DNA from: Camellia lanceoleosa
Lineage: Eukaryota; Streptophyta; Magnoliopsida; Ericales; Theaceae
Direction of reading: 5' to 3'
Assembly (NCBI GenBank): GCA_025200525.1
Contig: CM045758.1
Span: forward strand, 192,484,463 to 192,548,462
Length of the DNA: 64,000 nt
The position numbers and the translations under genes are program-made. Numbering within the stretch: position 1 is the stretch's first letter; every line of letters starts with the position of its first letter. Below, one piece after another: positions 11,162-22,470 of this stretch. The notes beneath the pieces were generated by a model that searched no databases, had not been told where the DNA came from, and saw only the letters and a program-made list of their open reading frames with translations.

Positions 11162-11757
11162 ACAACCCCTAAGATTATAAAAAGAGAAGTTATTTCATGC
11201 CCCCACTAGTCAATCTTTGAATTGTCATCTTTTAAAGCATAATATGTAAATTATTTATTAAAAAAATCAATATATCGGTAGTTACGTTGATTGATGACAT
11301 TTATTTATAAAATAATAAATGATAAATATTATTTAAAAATTGGATCATCTATTTTTTAAGAGACATTTGCAATAAAATTATATGTTTTAGGTATCTAATC
11401 AATCTAATTTTTTATAAAAAAATTTCAATAACTCTATAAAATAATTACAAATAAATGATAAATTTTATAAATAGTATGTAATAATTCTGTAGAGTTACTG
11501 AGTAGTAATTTCTTCTTCTTCTTCTTTTTTTTTTAATGAATAATTCATATATTATTATCTAAATTATAATTTAAAAATAAATTATTGATGTAGAACTAAA
11601 CTTAAGGTGCCCAAACAACATGGTTACTTTGTAGACCGACTCTGTCTCTTCTCTTTAATACCGTGCTGTTGCTGTTGGCGGGCAGTGGTTATTTTTTTAT
11701 TATTTAATTATTTTAATAAATTATTTTAATTTTTATGTTTGAAATAATATTTGAGAC
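11162..11757. other. AT-rich spacer
   Basis: Apart from AT-rich low-complexity sequence, nothing is recognisable. Confidence 0.5.
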
Positions 11758-11760
11758 TAA

Positions 11761-11930
11761 GGGTTAGTTTGAGATATTCTAAAAAAATACACTTTTTAAT
11801 TTATTGACTTATATAAATTAGGTTTGGGTTGAATTTAATGTGATGTGTTAGAGAAGTGATGTGATTTAAATAAGATAATATGACTCAAATAAAATAGTGA
11901 TTTTTTGATTTTTTATATTATCACCAAGCC
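11761..11930. mobile_element. Tourist-like MITE (170 bp)
   Basis: The terminus GGGTTAGTTTGAGATAT pairs with a right end whose reverse complement is GGCTTGGTGATAATAT. TAA flanks both sides (11758-11760 and 11931-11933). It is non-coding. Confidence 0.6.
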
Positions 11931-12123
11931 TAAAATGACAGATTTATCTCTAACGTAGACATTCAAGATTAATCTAAAAGGATAAAATTGCCATTTACTA
12001 GGTGGGAGACAGGCAGTCAACGTGACAGTGGCAGGTTGTCAGAGTGACAGAGGCTTAGGCTATTTTTTTTATTTTTTTTAAAATTTTTTTTTAAAGTCAT
12101 GCTTAAATTACTATTTGAAAAAT

Positions 12124-12257
12124 GATTTGTGCACACAATTTTTGTGGCACTAATGGCATTAATTTCCTATTCTGGTAACTGTTTTTTTTTTTTCTTCTTT
12201 TCTTGCCTTATATGGAAATTAGTGCTATTAGTGCCACAAAAATTGTGTGCACAAATC
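12124..12257. repeat. 44-bp inverted repeat with 46-bp spacer
   Basis: The arm 12124-12167 (GATTTGTGCACACAATTTTT and following) is the reverse complement of 12214-12257 with two mismatches. The spacer is T-rich. This is a small foldback element of unknown family. Confidence 0.8.
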
Positions 12258-13251
12258 AAAGTTGTTACTATTTGAGGTGATTTGGTTTTTTTTTAGTGTT
12301 TAAACTATTTTAGTCCCAAATTCCTAACCAAGGCCAACAGTTTTAGGACTCTTTTGTAATTCGGTTAAAAGTCAATTTATTTATTTTTTGATTTTTTAGA
12401 TCATGTTATTTTTTTATTCTTTTATACATTTTTAATAAAAAAAATTAAAAAATTGACTTTTAACCATAATAGGCCTAGGTTAAAAGCCAATTTATTGATA
12501 TTTTAAGTTTTTTTTTGAATCATATCAATTTTTTATTTTTTTTCACATTTTTTCTAAAAACATTAAAAAAAAAAAAACTGATTTTTAACTTATAGGACAG
12601 TTGAGCTGCCCTTGTTATGGCATAGTTGACCGTACGAGTTCTGTGAGGGGTCCACTTTTACTTGGAAGTGGCTGGTGATGGTGATGAGGTGAAGTAAACT
12701 GCAGCCCTAAAGCTAAAGGCTACTTGATACGCGTGATTGTGGGAGAAAAGACACAACTAAAATGCATGAATTGTTTTAGACCAAGTGTTTCTCATTTCAT
12801 TTATGACCAAGTGTTTTTCGCTCGAATAATGCTAAAATGCCTAGTACAGCTGATTAATTGTATTATTATTATTATTATTATTATTTAATTAAATTAAGGA
12901 TAAATTATGTTGACTTTGGCATGGATCATGAAAAGAACAAATAAATAAATAAATAAATAAAAAGAAAAGAAATTACAAAATAATAATGTTTTAAGGTACA
13001 ATACCAAGTAAAAACCAACATGAAAGCGAAAAAAAACATAAATCAAACATGTAAGTTTGGCATGGATCATCGTTGGTAAACTCCGATAGGTATAACTCAA
13101 AGCTTCATTAATAATAAAAGGAATTTGCATTGCATCCTATGAACACAAGAGAAGTGACCGAGAAATTACAAAATACACAATGAGGTATCAGTTAAAAAAT
13201 AAAATAATAATAAGATACAGAATCGGGATGTTGTGCAATTATCAAAGCTGC
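12258..13251. other. Spacer, including the DUF247 3' flank
   Basis: The stretch contains T-rich sequence with repeated GGTTAAAAGYCAATTTATT words (about 12360-12500), which are likely MITE debris, and an (ATT)n microsatellite at about 12861-12884. The part next to 13251 should hold the 3' UTR of the minus-strand gene, but I cannot place its end. Confidence 0.45.
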
Positions 13252-14673
13252 TCAAGAAGGAGGTTTGTAATAGGAATAAACTGCATAAAAAGTCTGAGTA
13301 AAAGTAATCAGCAACAAGACCACAGCAGCAAGGAAGGAGATGATAGCCCAGGGATTGTTGAAGTAATTATGCCTCAAGCTCGCACGCCAAGCATTCCACC
13401 TGTAATTGTAATACCTGTTCACCTGCTCCGACAACTGCGAAAGAAAACTGCCATCGATGTCGAAAAGCACTTCTTCCGAAAGGCGGTTGAAGAGGTCCAC
13501 TACTTCCCCATCGGTGCCTAGCCAGTGCTCGATTATGCCGTGGTAATGGAGGTAAGCCACATCCGCAGGGGAGTTTATCAAATTGTCCATGAATATCACA
13601 TACGAGGTTATGTCGTTGTTGCAATCGAGATGGCACTGCTCCAGCGCGATCAGGTTGAGCAACAGCGATTTGGTACCGTCATGGATCAACAGCCGAGGAA
13701 TGCTCAGAGTCCCGTCCTTGAATTTTATGTCCCAGAACCGATCTGTCTTCTCCTTCTTGAATTTAACCCCTGCCTCTCTCAGTACAGTCACACAATGGAC
13801 CAATTGTTGCCGCCGCTTGTCGGCGACCACCCGGTTCGCCTGCGAAGACCACCGGTTGATCCAGTGTTTGGGTACGGGTTTAGGCCCCACGCGCATGAGA
13901 CTTCGCCGGAAAACATCGAGGCAGTGAAGCCCGCCTTGCTCTGCGAATGGATCGAACATGGTTAAATTCTTGAACGATGATGAGGATGACGACGACGTCA
14001 ATGATTCATCGGTTGGCATTAGCGGATCGAAGAATTGGATTGCCAGCTTGGCCACAAGCCCTCTCTGGTGAGGATCGCCGTTCTCGAGCCCTAACAGACG
14101 ATCCAGTATGAAGAGGGGAATCTGGTTTTCGAGCATTATCATGTCCCTCTGAAGCGAATGCATCGAGGCACGCATCGCGAAGATAGGATCCTTCCGGGAG
14201 TAACCTAGCTTCTTGAAGCCCTCAATAGCCCCTCGGAACAGCTCCAGTATGAAGCAGCCATCGAGCACCATCATTTCCACAAATTCATTGCTGCTGAGAG
14301 AAATCGTGCCTTCGTAACAAGCACGGGCATCCTGTTCCAGCTCTTTAATGGAGTCCAGATATAGACTAATGTCGTGCTGGGTACGCTTCAGGACACGGTG
14401 AAGGGCGCGCCACTTGTGGCGGTCCATGGTGCGAAGGTCTCTCCGCCCGTGGTGGTAAGGCCCCAAGGAGACGGTCCGGGGAATATAAGCTTTGTCGTCA
14501 CTTTTTAGCAGGCACTGAGGGACTCTGTAGATGCACATCTTTGACCAGGCAGATGTTGTGTTTTCTCGGCGGGCTTGGTCGAGTTTTTCTTTGATGTTGA
14601 TCACCCACTCCGAATGGTCTGGTGTTTTGTTGGTCTCCTCTTCAAATTTATGACCAGTTTCTGGATTGCTCAT
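13252..14673 (-). CDS. DUF247 (UPF0481) plant membrane protein
   Basis: This is a plant-specific family of about 400-550 residues with one C-terminal membrane helix. The molecular function is unknown for most members, although DUF247 genes are linked to self-incompatibility in grasses. The frame is open from 14856 (534 aa), but I place the start at Met62 (14673, MSNPETGHKF). The family usually begins shortly before the helix-rich segment seen here (WVINIKEKLDQARR), and the upstream part is low-complexity P/T/Q/H. Family landmarks are present: CIYRVPQCLL, YIPRTVSLGPYHHG, a basic helix with HKWRALHRVL, FVEMMVLDGCFILELF, MIMLENQIPLFIL, ALEQCH, and near the end NNPWAIISFLAAVVLLLITF, a membrane helix leaving a short tail. 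There are no internal stops. It is the only apparently intact host gene in the window. Its higher GC content than the flanks fits a functional gene. Confidence 0.92.
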   Translation of the reverse strand: MSNPETGHKFEEETNKTPDHSEWVINIKEKLDQARRENTTSAWSKMCIYRVPQCLLKSDDKAYIPRTVSLGPYHHGRRDLRTMDRHKWRALHRVLKRTQHDISLYLDSIKELEQDARACYEGTISLSSNEFVEMMVLDGCFILELFRGAIEGFKKLGYSRKDPIFAMRASMHSLQRDMIMLENQIPLFILDRLLGLENGDPHQRGLVAKLAIQFFDPLMPTDESLTSSSSSSSFKNLTMFDPFAEQGGLHCLDVFRRSLMRVGPKPVPKHWINRWSSQANRVVADKRRQQLVHCVTVLREAGVKFKKEKTDRFWDIKFKDGTLSIPRLLIHDGTKSLLLNLIALEQCHLDCNNDITSYVIFMDNLINSPADVAYLHYHGIIEHWLGTDGEVVDLFNRLSEEVLFDIDGSFLSQLSEQVNRYYNYRWNAWRASLRHNYFNNPWAIISFLAAVVLLLITFTQTFYAVYSYYKPPS

Positions 14674-14700
14674 GATTTGTTGGTGATGATGTTGTCTGAT

Positions 14701-14899
14701 CTGAAGATGTTCTTGATGTTGTTTTCCCGGGTCGATTGATGAGGGGGCTGTAGGAGTGGGAGTAGGACTTTGTTGGATTCTGGCTATTACAGTTTCTTTG
14801 AGTTTGAAGGTGATGAGGTACCAACTCACGAGATCTTTGTTGAAAATTTGCACCATTATTTTGGGGAGTGCTGCTTTGGTGTTGGCTGGCTGGACTCAC
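14701..14899 (-). other. Possible 5' UTR intron of the DUF247 gene
   Basis: On the minus strand GAAG is followed by GTGAGTCC (donor at 14899). An acceptor TCTTCAG ends at 14701, 27 nt before the proposed start codon at 14673. Removing these 199 bp would give a short leader exon and a single coding exon, a common layout in this family. If it is not spliced, translation could start at 14856 instead. Confidence 0.4.
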
Positions 14900-14939
14900 C
14901 TTCAAGGTTTCAATGATTTCAAGAAAGCAACACAGCTGC

Positions 14940-15150
14940 TCCTTCTCTTCTAAAATATTAATCTTTTATTTTTATTTTTTTTAAATATTATTTTTTTTAA
15001 TAATTAATGAATAAAATAATATAAACTTACTATTTTATCCTTTTAAATTTATTAATAATACAAAAAATAAAATTATAACAATTAATATTTTTAAAATTTA
15101 ATGATTATACTATAAAAAAATTTAATTTTTTAAAGGAGATTATTATTCTA
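14940..15150. other. AT-rich spacer, likely DUF247 promoter side
   Basis: The sequence is strongly AT-rich and lies between the DUF247 5' end and the broken gypsy element. I cannot single out a core promoter element. Confidence 0.35.
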
Positions 15151-15167
15151 GGAGGGAGGAGTATTTA

Positions 15168-16577
15168 TTCCTAAACCCAAGAAGCTCGCTCTGTAGAGAT
15201 GCCAACAAGAGACTCTACTCCAAGCGAAGATGCTAACTGTGCCACCTCTAGCCCCAATGCAGATGCGAATGCGGTAGATATGAATGAATGGGACATACTC
15301 GTATCTACCAACACACTGGCCAAAGAATTACACACAATAAAAATACCTCTCACTACCGAGGATTCGGGCAATTGCTCTGGCGCGGTAACTGCATATACGC
15401 GCCCTTGTGGCCTCTGCTGAACCTGCTCATCCCTCGGAGCATAGGCTTGTTGTACAGATTAAGCCGAAGTAGCTCTCTGATGAACTCGTGATGTCTGAGC
15501 TGAGTGAGCCTACTGGTGGCTCTGAGTCTGCCTCGACCCCGATGCGCCAGATGTGCCTCCTAGCTGCGGACAAGCTCTCTTCATGTGCCCTGACTGACCG
15601 CACTGATAGCAAGTAGGCCCCTGCTCTCTGCTCTGAGTCTGACTCTGGGATTGGTTAGGTGGTGGTTGTGGCAACAACTGCTGTTCTCCTTTCCTCTGTG
15701 GACAAGCAAAGGCATTGTGACCGGGTTGGCCATACTCGAAGCAAGAAAACCCATTCGGTGCACTCTTTCCCGAGCCCACACTAGGCAAGGGGAAAGTAGA
15801 TCTAGACTGCTGCGGCTGAGATTGGGATGAAAAGGTGTTTCTACTATTCTTGTTGGGCCTAAAGTCCCCCTGTGATCCTTGGCCCCTAGACTTCAAATTT
15901 CGGATTCTCTCCTCCTCGGCCTCTACAATAATTTCTACATGTGCGGCTGTCTCTACAAGGCGATCATAATCCCGAATCATGTTCTCGGCAACCTTGAACA
16001 AAATCTTCGTCCTCAACCTTTGCTCGAACTCAAAACAACGGTGCTCCTCGGTCACTACCAATTCTGGTGCAAACCGAGACAAACTAGAAAAGGCCGCTTC
16101 AAACTCGGCCACAACATGTTTAGTTGCTTAAGATCCTTGAATTCCTGCCTCAACCTCTCCCTAGCTGTGGGAGGTAGATACTTATCTTGGAAGGCCGCCA
16201 CAAATGCCTCCTAGGTTGGTTCAATTCAGCCTTTGGCATACTTCCAGCTCGGGGCCGCCATGGAATTCATCCGGCTTGGCCCGCAGGAACTCCCTCGTGA
16301 AGAAGCTCACCCTTGTCTCTGTAACATTCTCCCTTACTTGGGTCTTCGCCCTAAGTATGTTCATCGACTCCCTCAAAGCCCCCGCCATCTCCCGGAATAG
16401 AGCCTTCATCGCGGTTTGCCCCGGCACCTCTGCTTGCCACACTTGTTCGGCCATGTTAGCTTGGCCTAAACCCTCTTCTTGTACCGAGACCTCGTGGACC
16501 GGTATCTCATGTACACCCCGGCGACCTCGATCTCGCCTTCCACCCCTACCACCTCGTGTTCGAATCCTTCTTGACAT
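15168..16577 (-). pseudogene. Ty3/gypsy gag and start of protease, truncated
   Basis: The gag start is at about 16577 (MSRRIRTRGGRGGR). It proceeds through a basic N-terminus, then a piece ending FHGGP. After that the reading jumps to AFVAAFQDKYLPPTARERL in another frame, so most of the central capsid-like segment has been lost. The frame 16112-15510 carries ELVVTEEHRCFEFEQRLR and two zinc-knuckle positions: a degenerate CFEYGQPGHNAFAC (second Cys replaced by Tyr) and an intact CYQCGQSGHMKRAC. A further frame at 15371-15171 gives an aspartic-protease start in which the usual DSGATHSF appears as DTSMSHSF, so the catalytic motif is damaged. Reverse transcriptase, RNase H and integrase are absent, and similarity ends near 15150. 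It sits next to a PBS and LTR to its right, which sets the minus orientation. Confidence 0.85.
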
Positions 16578-16992
16578 CCCAATTGAAGAACAAGATAGAT
16601 AATTTAGCACATAAATCCAAATGTGCTCGCAACTTGCCTCACACGTTAAACTATAACAATTATACATATCCTATTGCACAATAATTCAATTCACTCCATA
16701 TAAGCACATAGTCACATAAACACATACGAATTATCCTTTAGTGATGAGATTCGTCCCATGAAGAACCAAGAATTCTTAGTAGAACGAGTATTGATCAAGT
16801 ACCCTTCTAATAAGACCTCAAGGAATTTAACAGGCGCAAACAACATCCCAAAAGTCTAATCCCAGACCCACATAGTCACATAAACATGTTGTCACGTAAT
16901 CGTAAATAAAAAAACATTTTCTAATCATGCGAAATGAACCCATTGTGGTATGACAACCACTTCCTGCGAGCCCCAAGTATTCAAACCCGGTA

Positions 16993-17004
16993 GCTCTGAT
17001 ATCA
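16993..17004 (-). other. Primer binding site (initiator-Met tRNA type)
   Basis: The plus strand reads GCTCTGATATCA, the complement of the common plant PBS TGGTATCAGAGC with one mismatch. It lies 3 nt from the LTR edge TGTAACG at 17008. The copy at 6228-6882 has the perfect version. Confidence 0.85.
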
Positions 17005-17007
17005 AGT

Positions 17008-19180
17008 TGTAACGCCCCAAAATAATTCAACATAACCCAACCATATCTATGAACATTCATTCAACAATGACAATAATTCCTCCATCTTCACATGATTAAA
17101 TATTAAGGTATTACAAAGGTTTCACATGCAATTTATACATTCATTAGTAAGAAAACTCTTGAATCTATAGCATGTAAAGCACATATGAAGCACGTAATCT
17201 CAAGAACAAGTAAATGCCCTTAAGGGCTTACATCTTCTAAGACAATAGCCTGGTTATGCAAAATGATCACTCGGACCCATACACTTTTAGCCCTTGGCTT
17301 TACAAAATTTACAACAAAAATAAGAGAATCTTTACTCTTCACAAAAAGTATCCACGCCCTCAATTCGGCGGGACCACCACAAGTTTACCTGCACCAAATC
17401 CCATAGGGGTGAGCATAAAGCTCAGTAGATAATTCTCACAAAGTATATACAGTTATGCAACTCCCAATGTGAAATGCATATGCGATGCCATGCAATGCCT
17501 TTATAAGAAAGAAATTCATTTCAATGCTCAACTTGAAAATTTCCATGTTAACACTAGTATTTCACAATCTCAATAATTTCAAAACTTCCATTTCATTTAA
17601 TCAATAGGGGCAGTAAATACGACACTGGTAATCCCTAGGTTGGTGTCTGCAAGTAGACTCTATAAGTACTACCAAATCGTCATTTTTACCGGTATTAACC
17701 GAAAGGCTCGACACCTATCTGCGCGGGTTTCTGGTCTTTCACCATGGACACTTCGGCCAACTTATTAAATCATCTACACCCCCTATCTGGACTTACCACC
17801 GTATTTACCCCATAAACATTTCCATTATTCTCATTACAACATAATCCTTCTCAAAATAAACATGATGAGATTGTGCAATAATGATAATAAACCACTCCAA
17901 GCACATCAATGATAATAAATCAAAAGAGAGGTGCAATAATTTATATCTCATAACATTTCTCCACTTCTAACATCTTTACAACAATGTCAACATTCACATT
18001 TCTCATTTTTTTCTCTCAAATGTTCCTTCACAAGATAATCATGTGTCATCAACACATAGCTATAATTGCACATTTCACAAGTCTCAATAATCTAGTCTCT
18101 TCATGACCACATATGATGTTTTCAAACATTAACCTTCAATGTTAAAATTCTCAAAGTCCATAGTGCACAAAAATTGCCATCTTACGACCAAAAATCATCA
18201 TTTATTAAAAGTAGTTTTTAAAACAAATTCTCCATTTCAAGATGTTAACTAGATTGCCCTTTTTTTGTAAAACCACGTTATGGAGTCTATACTCATTCAC
18301 CTTTTTATCAAAAGAGGAGAGAAAATCCCATGGACATTTCCATATTTTTCCAAAATCCCTAATTTATAGGGTTTTTCATAAAAAACCAATATTTTTCTCA
18401 TCTCCTCGGTGGAACCCTATCAAACCATTTTCTTTAAGCTAAATAGAAGGAAACCCTCTAAAATTATTTAAAGGATTAAGACACAAAACCCACTTGTAAA
18501 ACTCTTACACTTTTGATCCACAAAGTTGAAATCAACATAAGAACTAGAAGAAAGTTTTTAAATCATCATCAAAATAGCAAAACTTATATATATAACTCAA
18601 GAAGTCCCTACCTCAAGGTCTTGATGATGGAGAAGGATGAAACCCTAACTTTAATGGTGGATTCTTCAACTCCCACTACACCAAGAGAAGCCCTAACTTT
18701 ATCTTCAAGATTGTGGGAGGATGATGATGATCTAGACCTAAGAAATCAAGGGTTTGGAATGCTAGATGAGGGTTTTTAGAGAGAAGGGGGAGGGAATATG
18801 AGGTTTAGAGTGAGAAGGAGAGGCCCTAAATGTGTTACAAATTCGGCCAAAAGACATAAAAAAAAAATAGAGTTTGATCGCCAGAGTGCGCACGCATGCA
18901 CCCATCCCCAGACGCGCGGAGCGCCTTCCCAGACACGTCTGCGGCCTCACCCCAAGACGCGGGGTCCTCTCAGCACCTCAACCCGCAATTTAAGCAGGCT
19001 CCGCACTCGGACCAATGCAGTGTACCCTCTAGAACAAGTGAAGTTCAACACCGATGAAAACAAGAACAAGAGCTTTAATGGGAAAAAAAATAACTTCTGA
19101 GTGCTTCAAACCCAATAAGGGCAAAAGAGAATGTAGTGGAGAAGAAGGAAATTAAGTAAAACTAGGACTCGACTGTCACA
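17008..19180 (-). mobile_element. LTR of the truncated gypsy element (about 2.2 kb)
   Basis: The plus-strand left edge is TGTAACGCCCC directly beside the PBS. The right edge reads ACTGTCACA at 19172-19180, which on the minus strand gives the LTR start TGTGACAGT, similar to other LTRs in this window. Beyond 19180 the hAT coding sequence begins at once. The first 599 bp match 6284-6882. A GC-rich patch of CGCGC/GACGCG words lies at about 18880-19020. The partner LTR is missing on the left, so no target duplication can be confirmed. Confidence 0.75.
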
Positions 19181-20915
19181 ACAAGTCAATGGGGTGTGGA
19201 AGGCAATATGTAATTATTGTAATAAGCATCTTGGAGGTGATTCAAAAAATGGAACTAGGCATTCGCATGATCACTATTAGAGTTGTACTAGGAAAAAAGT
19301 GATGGACATGAGGCAAAAAGTTTTAACTAACAACTTTAATAGAGAGAGTTCAAAAATGAATACTTATGTTTTTTATCAAGATTTTGCTAGGAAGAAGTTG
19401 TAACATGCTATAATATTACATGAATATCCCCTCTCTATCTTAGATCATGTTGGTTTTAAATGATATTTAGTGGTACTCAAACCATTATTCAAAGTACCTT
19501 CTCGAAATACGATAAAGAGTGATATTTTAAAAATTTATGATGTTGAGAGAGTGAAGACATTGAGTTTGGTGGAGAATAATAAAAGTAAGGTGGCAATCAC
19601 AACTGATATGTGGGCTACTAGTAACCAAAAGAAAGGATTCATGGCTGTCACAACACACTTTATTAATGATTCATGGATATTGCAAAGTCGCATTTTAAGG
19701 TACATATTTGTAAATTTGCAAATCATTTAAAAGTTCTATCTTATTCAATTCAATTTGCATGTTATTAATAATTGTTCATGAATATTGTATTTTAGGTTTA
19801 TTTATGTTCCATGTCCACACACAAAAGAAGTTCTTTGTAATACTTTGCTTGAGTGTATGATGGATTGGAATATTGACAGAAGAATCTCTACTGTTATTGT
19901 TGATAATTGTTCCACAAATGATGCCATGATTATCATGTTGATCGATAAGTTGAGTAATACATCGCTTATGTTATGTGGTACTTTGTTTCATTTGCATTGT
20001 TGTGTGTATATTTTGAATTTGATTATCAAAGATAGACTGGATGTCATACGAGTTGGTGTAGAGAAAATTCGGGAGAGTGTAGCTTATTGGACAGTAAAAC
20101 CTAAAAGACAAGAAAAATTTGAAGAAACAGTTAATCAATTGTGTAATCCACATACCAAGAAATTAGGACTTGATTGTACAACTAGGTGGAATTCAACATA
20201 CTTGATGCTTCAAATTGCCTTATTGTATAAGAATGTCTTTTTTCGGTTGAAAAATAGAGAACACCAATATAAGACTGTGCTAAGTGAGGAAGAATGAGAG
20301 TTTGCTAAAGAGATCAGTGGGAGGTTTAAGATATTTTTTTTCTATCACAGAGTTATTTTCTGATACTAAGTATCCCACAACTAATGTTTGTTTCCCAGCT
20401 TTATGTGATATTAGGATGACACTGTCTTAATGGCTCTCTTGTAAAATTGAAGTGATTAGAACAATGGCATAAAAATGGTGAAGTTTTTTTGATAAATATT
20501 GGTTAGTGATACACGGTGTTATTGGAGTTGTTGTCGTGCTTGATCCTAGGTACAAGATGAGTGTATTGGAATTTTATTTTGAAAAACTTTATGGAGACAA
20601 AGCTAAAGAGGAAATTGATAGGGTTCGTCAGATTTGTTATGATTTGTTATAAGAGTATCAGAACCAAGTTGGTATGCAGACCGATGTTATTGGGGAATCT
20701 TCTATCCATCCAGAAATTGTTACAAAGACCTTTTAGAGAATGATTTGTTTATTAGTAGAAAGAAGAGTAGAAAAATGAAGAATGTAAGATCAGAGTTGGA
20801 CTATTATCTAGAAGATGATGTCTTGCCAAGAACTTCAGGTTTTGATATTTTGAATTGGTGGAAATCCAATGGACCAAAGTATCCGACCTTACAGGCAATA
20901 GCTAGGGATATTTTG
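19181..20915 (+). pseudogene. hAT transposase remnant (RICESLEEPER-like, BED finger)
   Basis: Reading begins in a BED-type zinc finger: VWKAICNYCNKHLGG, then GTRHSHDHY and SCTRKK, broken by a stop. It continues through VPSRNTIKSDILKIYDVERV, AITTDMWATSNQKKGFMAVT and a probable 96-bp GT-AG intron (19700-19795). After that come FIYVPCPHTKEVL, TVIVDNCSTNDAM and LDCTTRWNSTYLML. The next 450 bp are full of stops in the same frame. The start of the C-terminal hAT dimerisation region is seen at 20745-20913 (SELDYYLEDDVLPRTSGFDI, then PTLQAIARDIL). It breaks off just before the usual conserved serine-rich motif. The N-terminus is cut by the LTR at 19180. It is not functional. The family call is strong. 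Confidence 0.9.
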
Positions 20916-22020
20916 TTTTGTTTAACCCACCGATTCCAATGTTTTGCACAAATTTCGTGATTAAACAGAACAAATAAATTCATATTTGATAAATTAAATT
21001 CTAGAATATCAAATAAATCCATATTTGATAAATTACATTATAGAACGTGAAACAGAAATACATATCACATAATATATTGAAAGACAAGGAATTAAACCGA
21101 AGTTTGTGTGTTACCACAATCTCCTTAAAATAGAATAGCCGCTTCACCATGGGTGTTGAAAGTACATCGACTTCTGTCTCCCAAGATACGACAGTTTAGA
21201 CCGGCTAACGCAGAAGCACATTTTGTTAGTTTTGGTGAACTAACAATGGCAGCACTCTCTCACACAAGAAGAAAATTATAAGAGCAAGCCAGCTGACTGT
21301 ATAATTTTGGAAGCCAAAAATTCTGTAACAACCAAGGAAGAATGTCCTCCTTTTATACACCATGGGAGGAGAGAGGAGGAGCCTCTAACCATCAAGACTG
21401 GCAACAAATGTAGGCCATTACTTCTGCAAAACTGCGGGTGTTCAATGTGTGAGTTACACACAATATACACATGAGTGTATATACATATCTATAGTAGACA
21501 TGGCCCACAAAGATTAGGTTGGTGGATCACTAATCTGGCACATCTCAAACCTAACCCATTCCTTCAAGCCTCAAGCCCAAGATCCACGGATCTCAGACCC
21601 AGACCCAGACCCGGTTCGGTCGGGCAGGTGGCGCACCTGGCAATTTTTCCATAACCAACTTGGACCATAATATTGGCCCAAGGCCATCCTTAAAGCATCC
21701 ATAACTCCCTTCCTTTGGAAAATTTGGATGCCCCAAAGGGCTCATACCCTTATCAAAATCTTGAAATTTAAATACCCATCAAAGTTTTCATCTACAATCA
21801 ATGTGGGATTGGTAGTTATACACAATTTTCAATACCTTATTCATGAGGCCAACTTTATGAGACAATTTCTCATTCAATTCTTAATGATTTTTTGTCATTC
21901 TTTTAGTGGTCTAAAGATTTTGTTACAAAGAATCTAAACCTATTTAATCTCACCTCAACCAATGGTTGGGACCTACTTCAATTTCACATTAAAGTCACCA
22001 TAAAATCTTTTTTTTTTTCA
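20916..22020. other. Unassigned repeat-like region
   Basis: At about 20965-21045 a 38-bp unit (AATAAATCCATATTTGATAA and following) occurs twice in tandem. Around 21100-21480 the sequence looks LTR-like, less AT-rich with a CACACAAGAAG-rich core, but I find no matched ends or target duplication. At about 21590 there is a (CCCAGA)n run. No coding region can be supported. Confidence 0.35.
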
Positions 22021-22470
22021 AAACTTTTGTGTTAGATGCCATTTTTTTTTGGCAGAAATAAGAAGTTCAATTAAAATGTAAAATAGTACATAGTAGTCCA
22101 TACATCATACTAGCAAACTAACTGATTATGGTTACAAGCAGACAAGGAAATCAAAAATAAAGCAAAGTATTTCCTACTGCCTTACCATTGTCAAAAGGAA
22201 AGTGCGTATCTCCATAGGTCGGGATACGAGAAAATGCTGCAAAACGTGCCAACCTCCTAGCATAATGAAGATAATTTGTACATGCTAAGGAAATTTTACA
22301 AGAGTGAAGATACTGCGTAACAAAACAAATATAAAAAATCGATGGTGCCAAGCTTGCTTCAATGTCCTTAGTTCCCTTCAGCTGTTCAAACAAAAATTTG
22401 GCATCAATAAAGACATTAGCATGATAGTAATTATTGTCCTTAGCACACTTGAGAGCAAACAAAACCAATG
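22021..22470 (-). pseudogene. LINE 3' part: RNase H-like domain and 3' tail
   Basis: The minus-strand translation FALKCAKDNNYYHANVFIDA, KFLFEQLKG and NYLHYARRLARFAA matches the second half of the RNase H-like domain at the C-terminus of plant LINE ORF2 proteins. The 3' end lies near T-runs on the plus strand (22009-22052), consistent with a poly-A tail. It continues the LINE at 23688, from which it is separated by the insertion at 22471-23682. Confidence 0.8.

Noticed and set aside
13367..13965. Open frames antisense and in other frames of the DUF247 gene
   Set aside because: They are shadows of the strong DUF247 frame with no family match.
21100..21480. Possible LTR between the hAT and LINE remnants
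   Set aside because: Composition suggested an LTR, but no TG/CA ends with a matched 5-bp duplication could be found.
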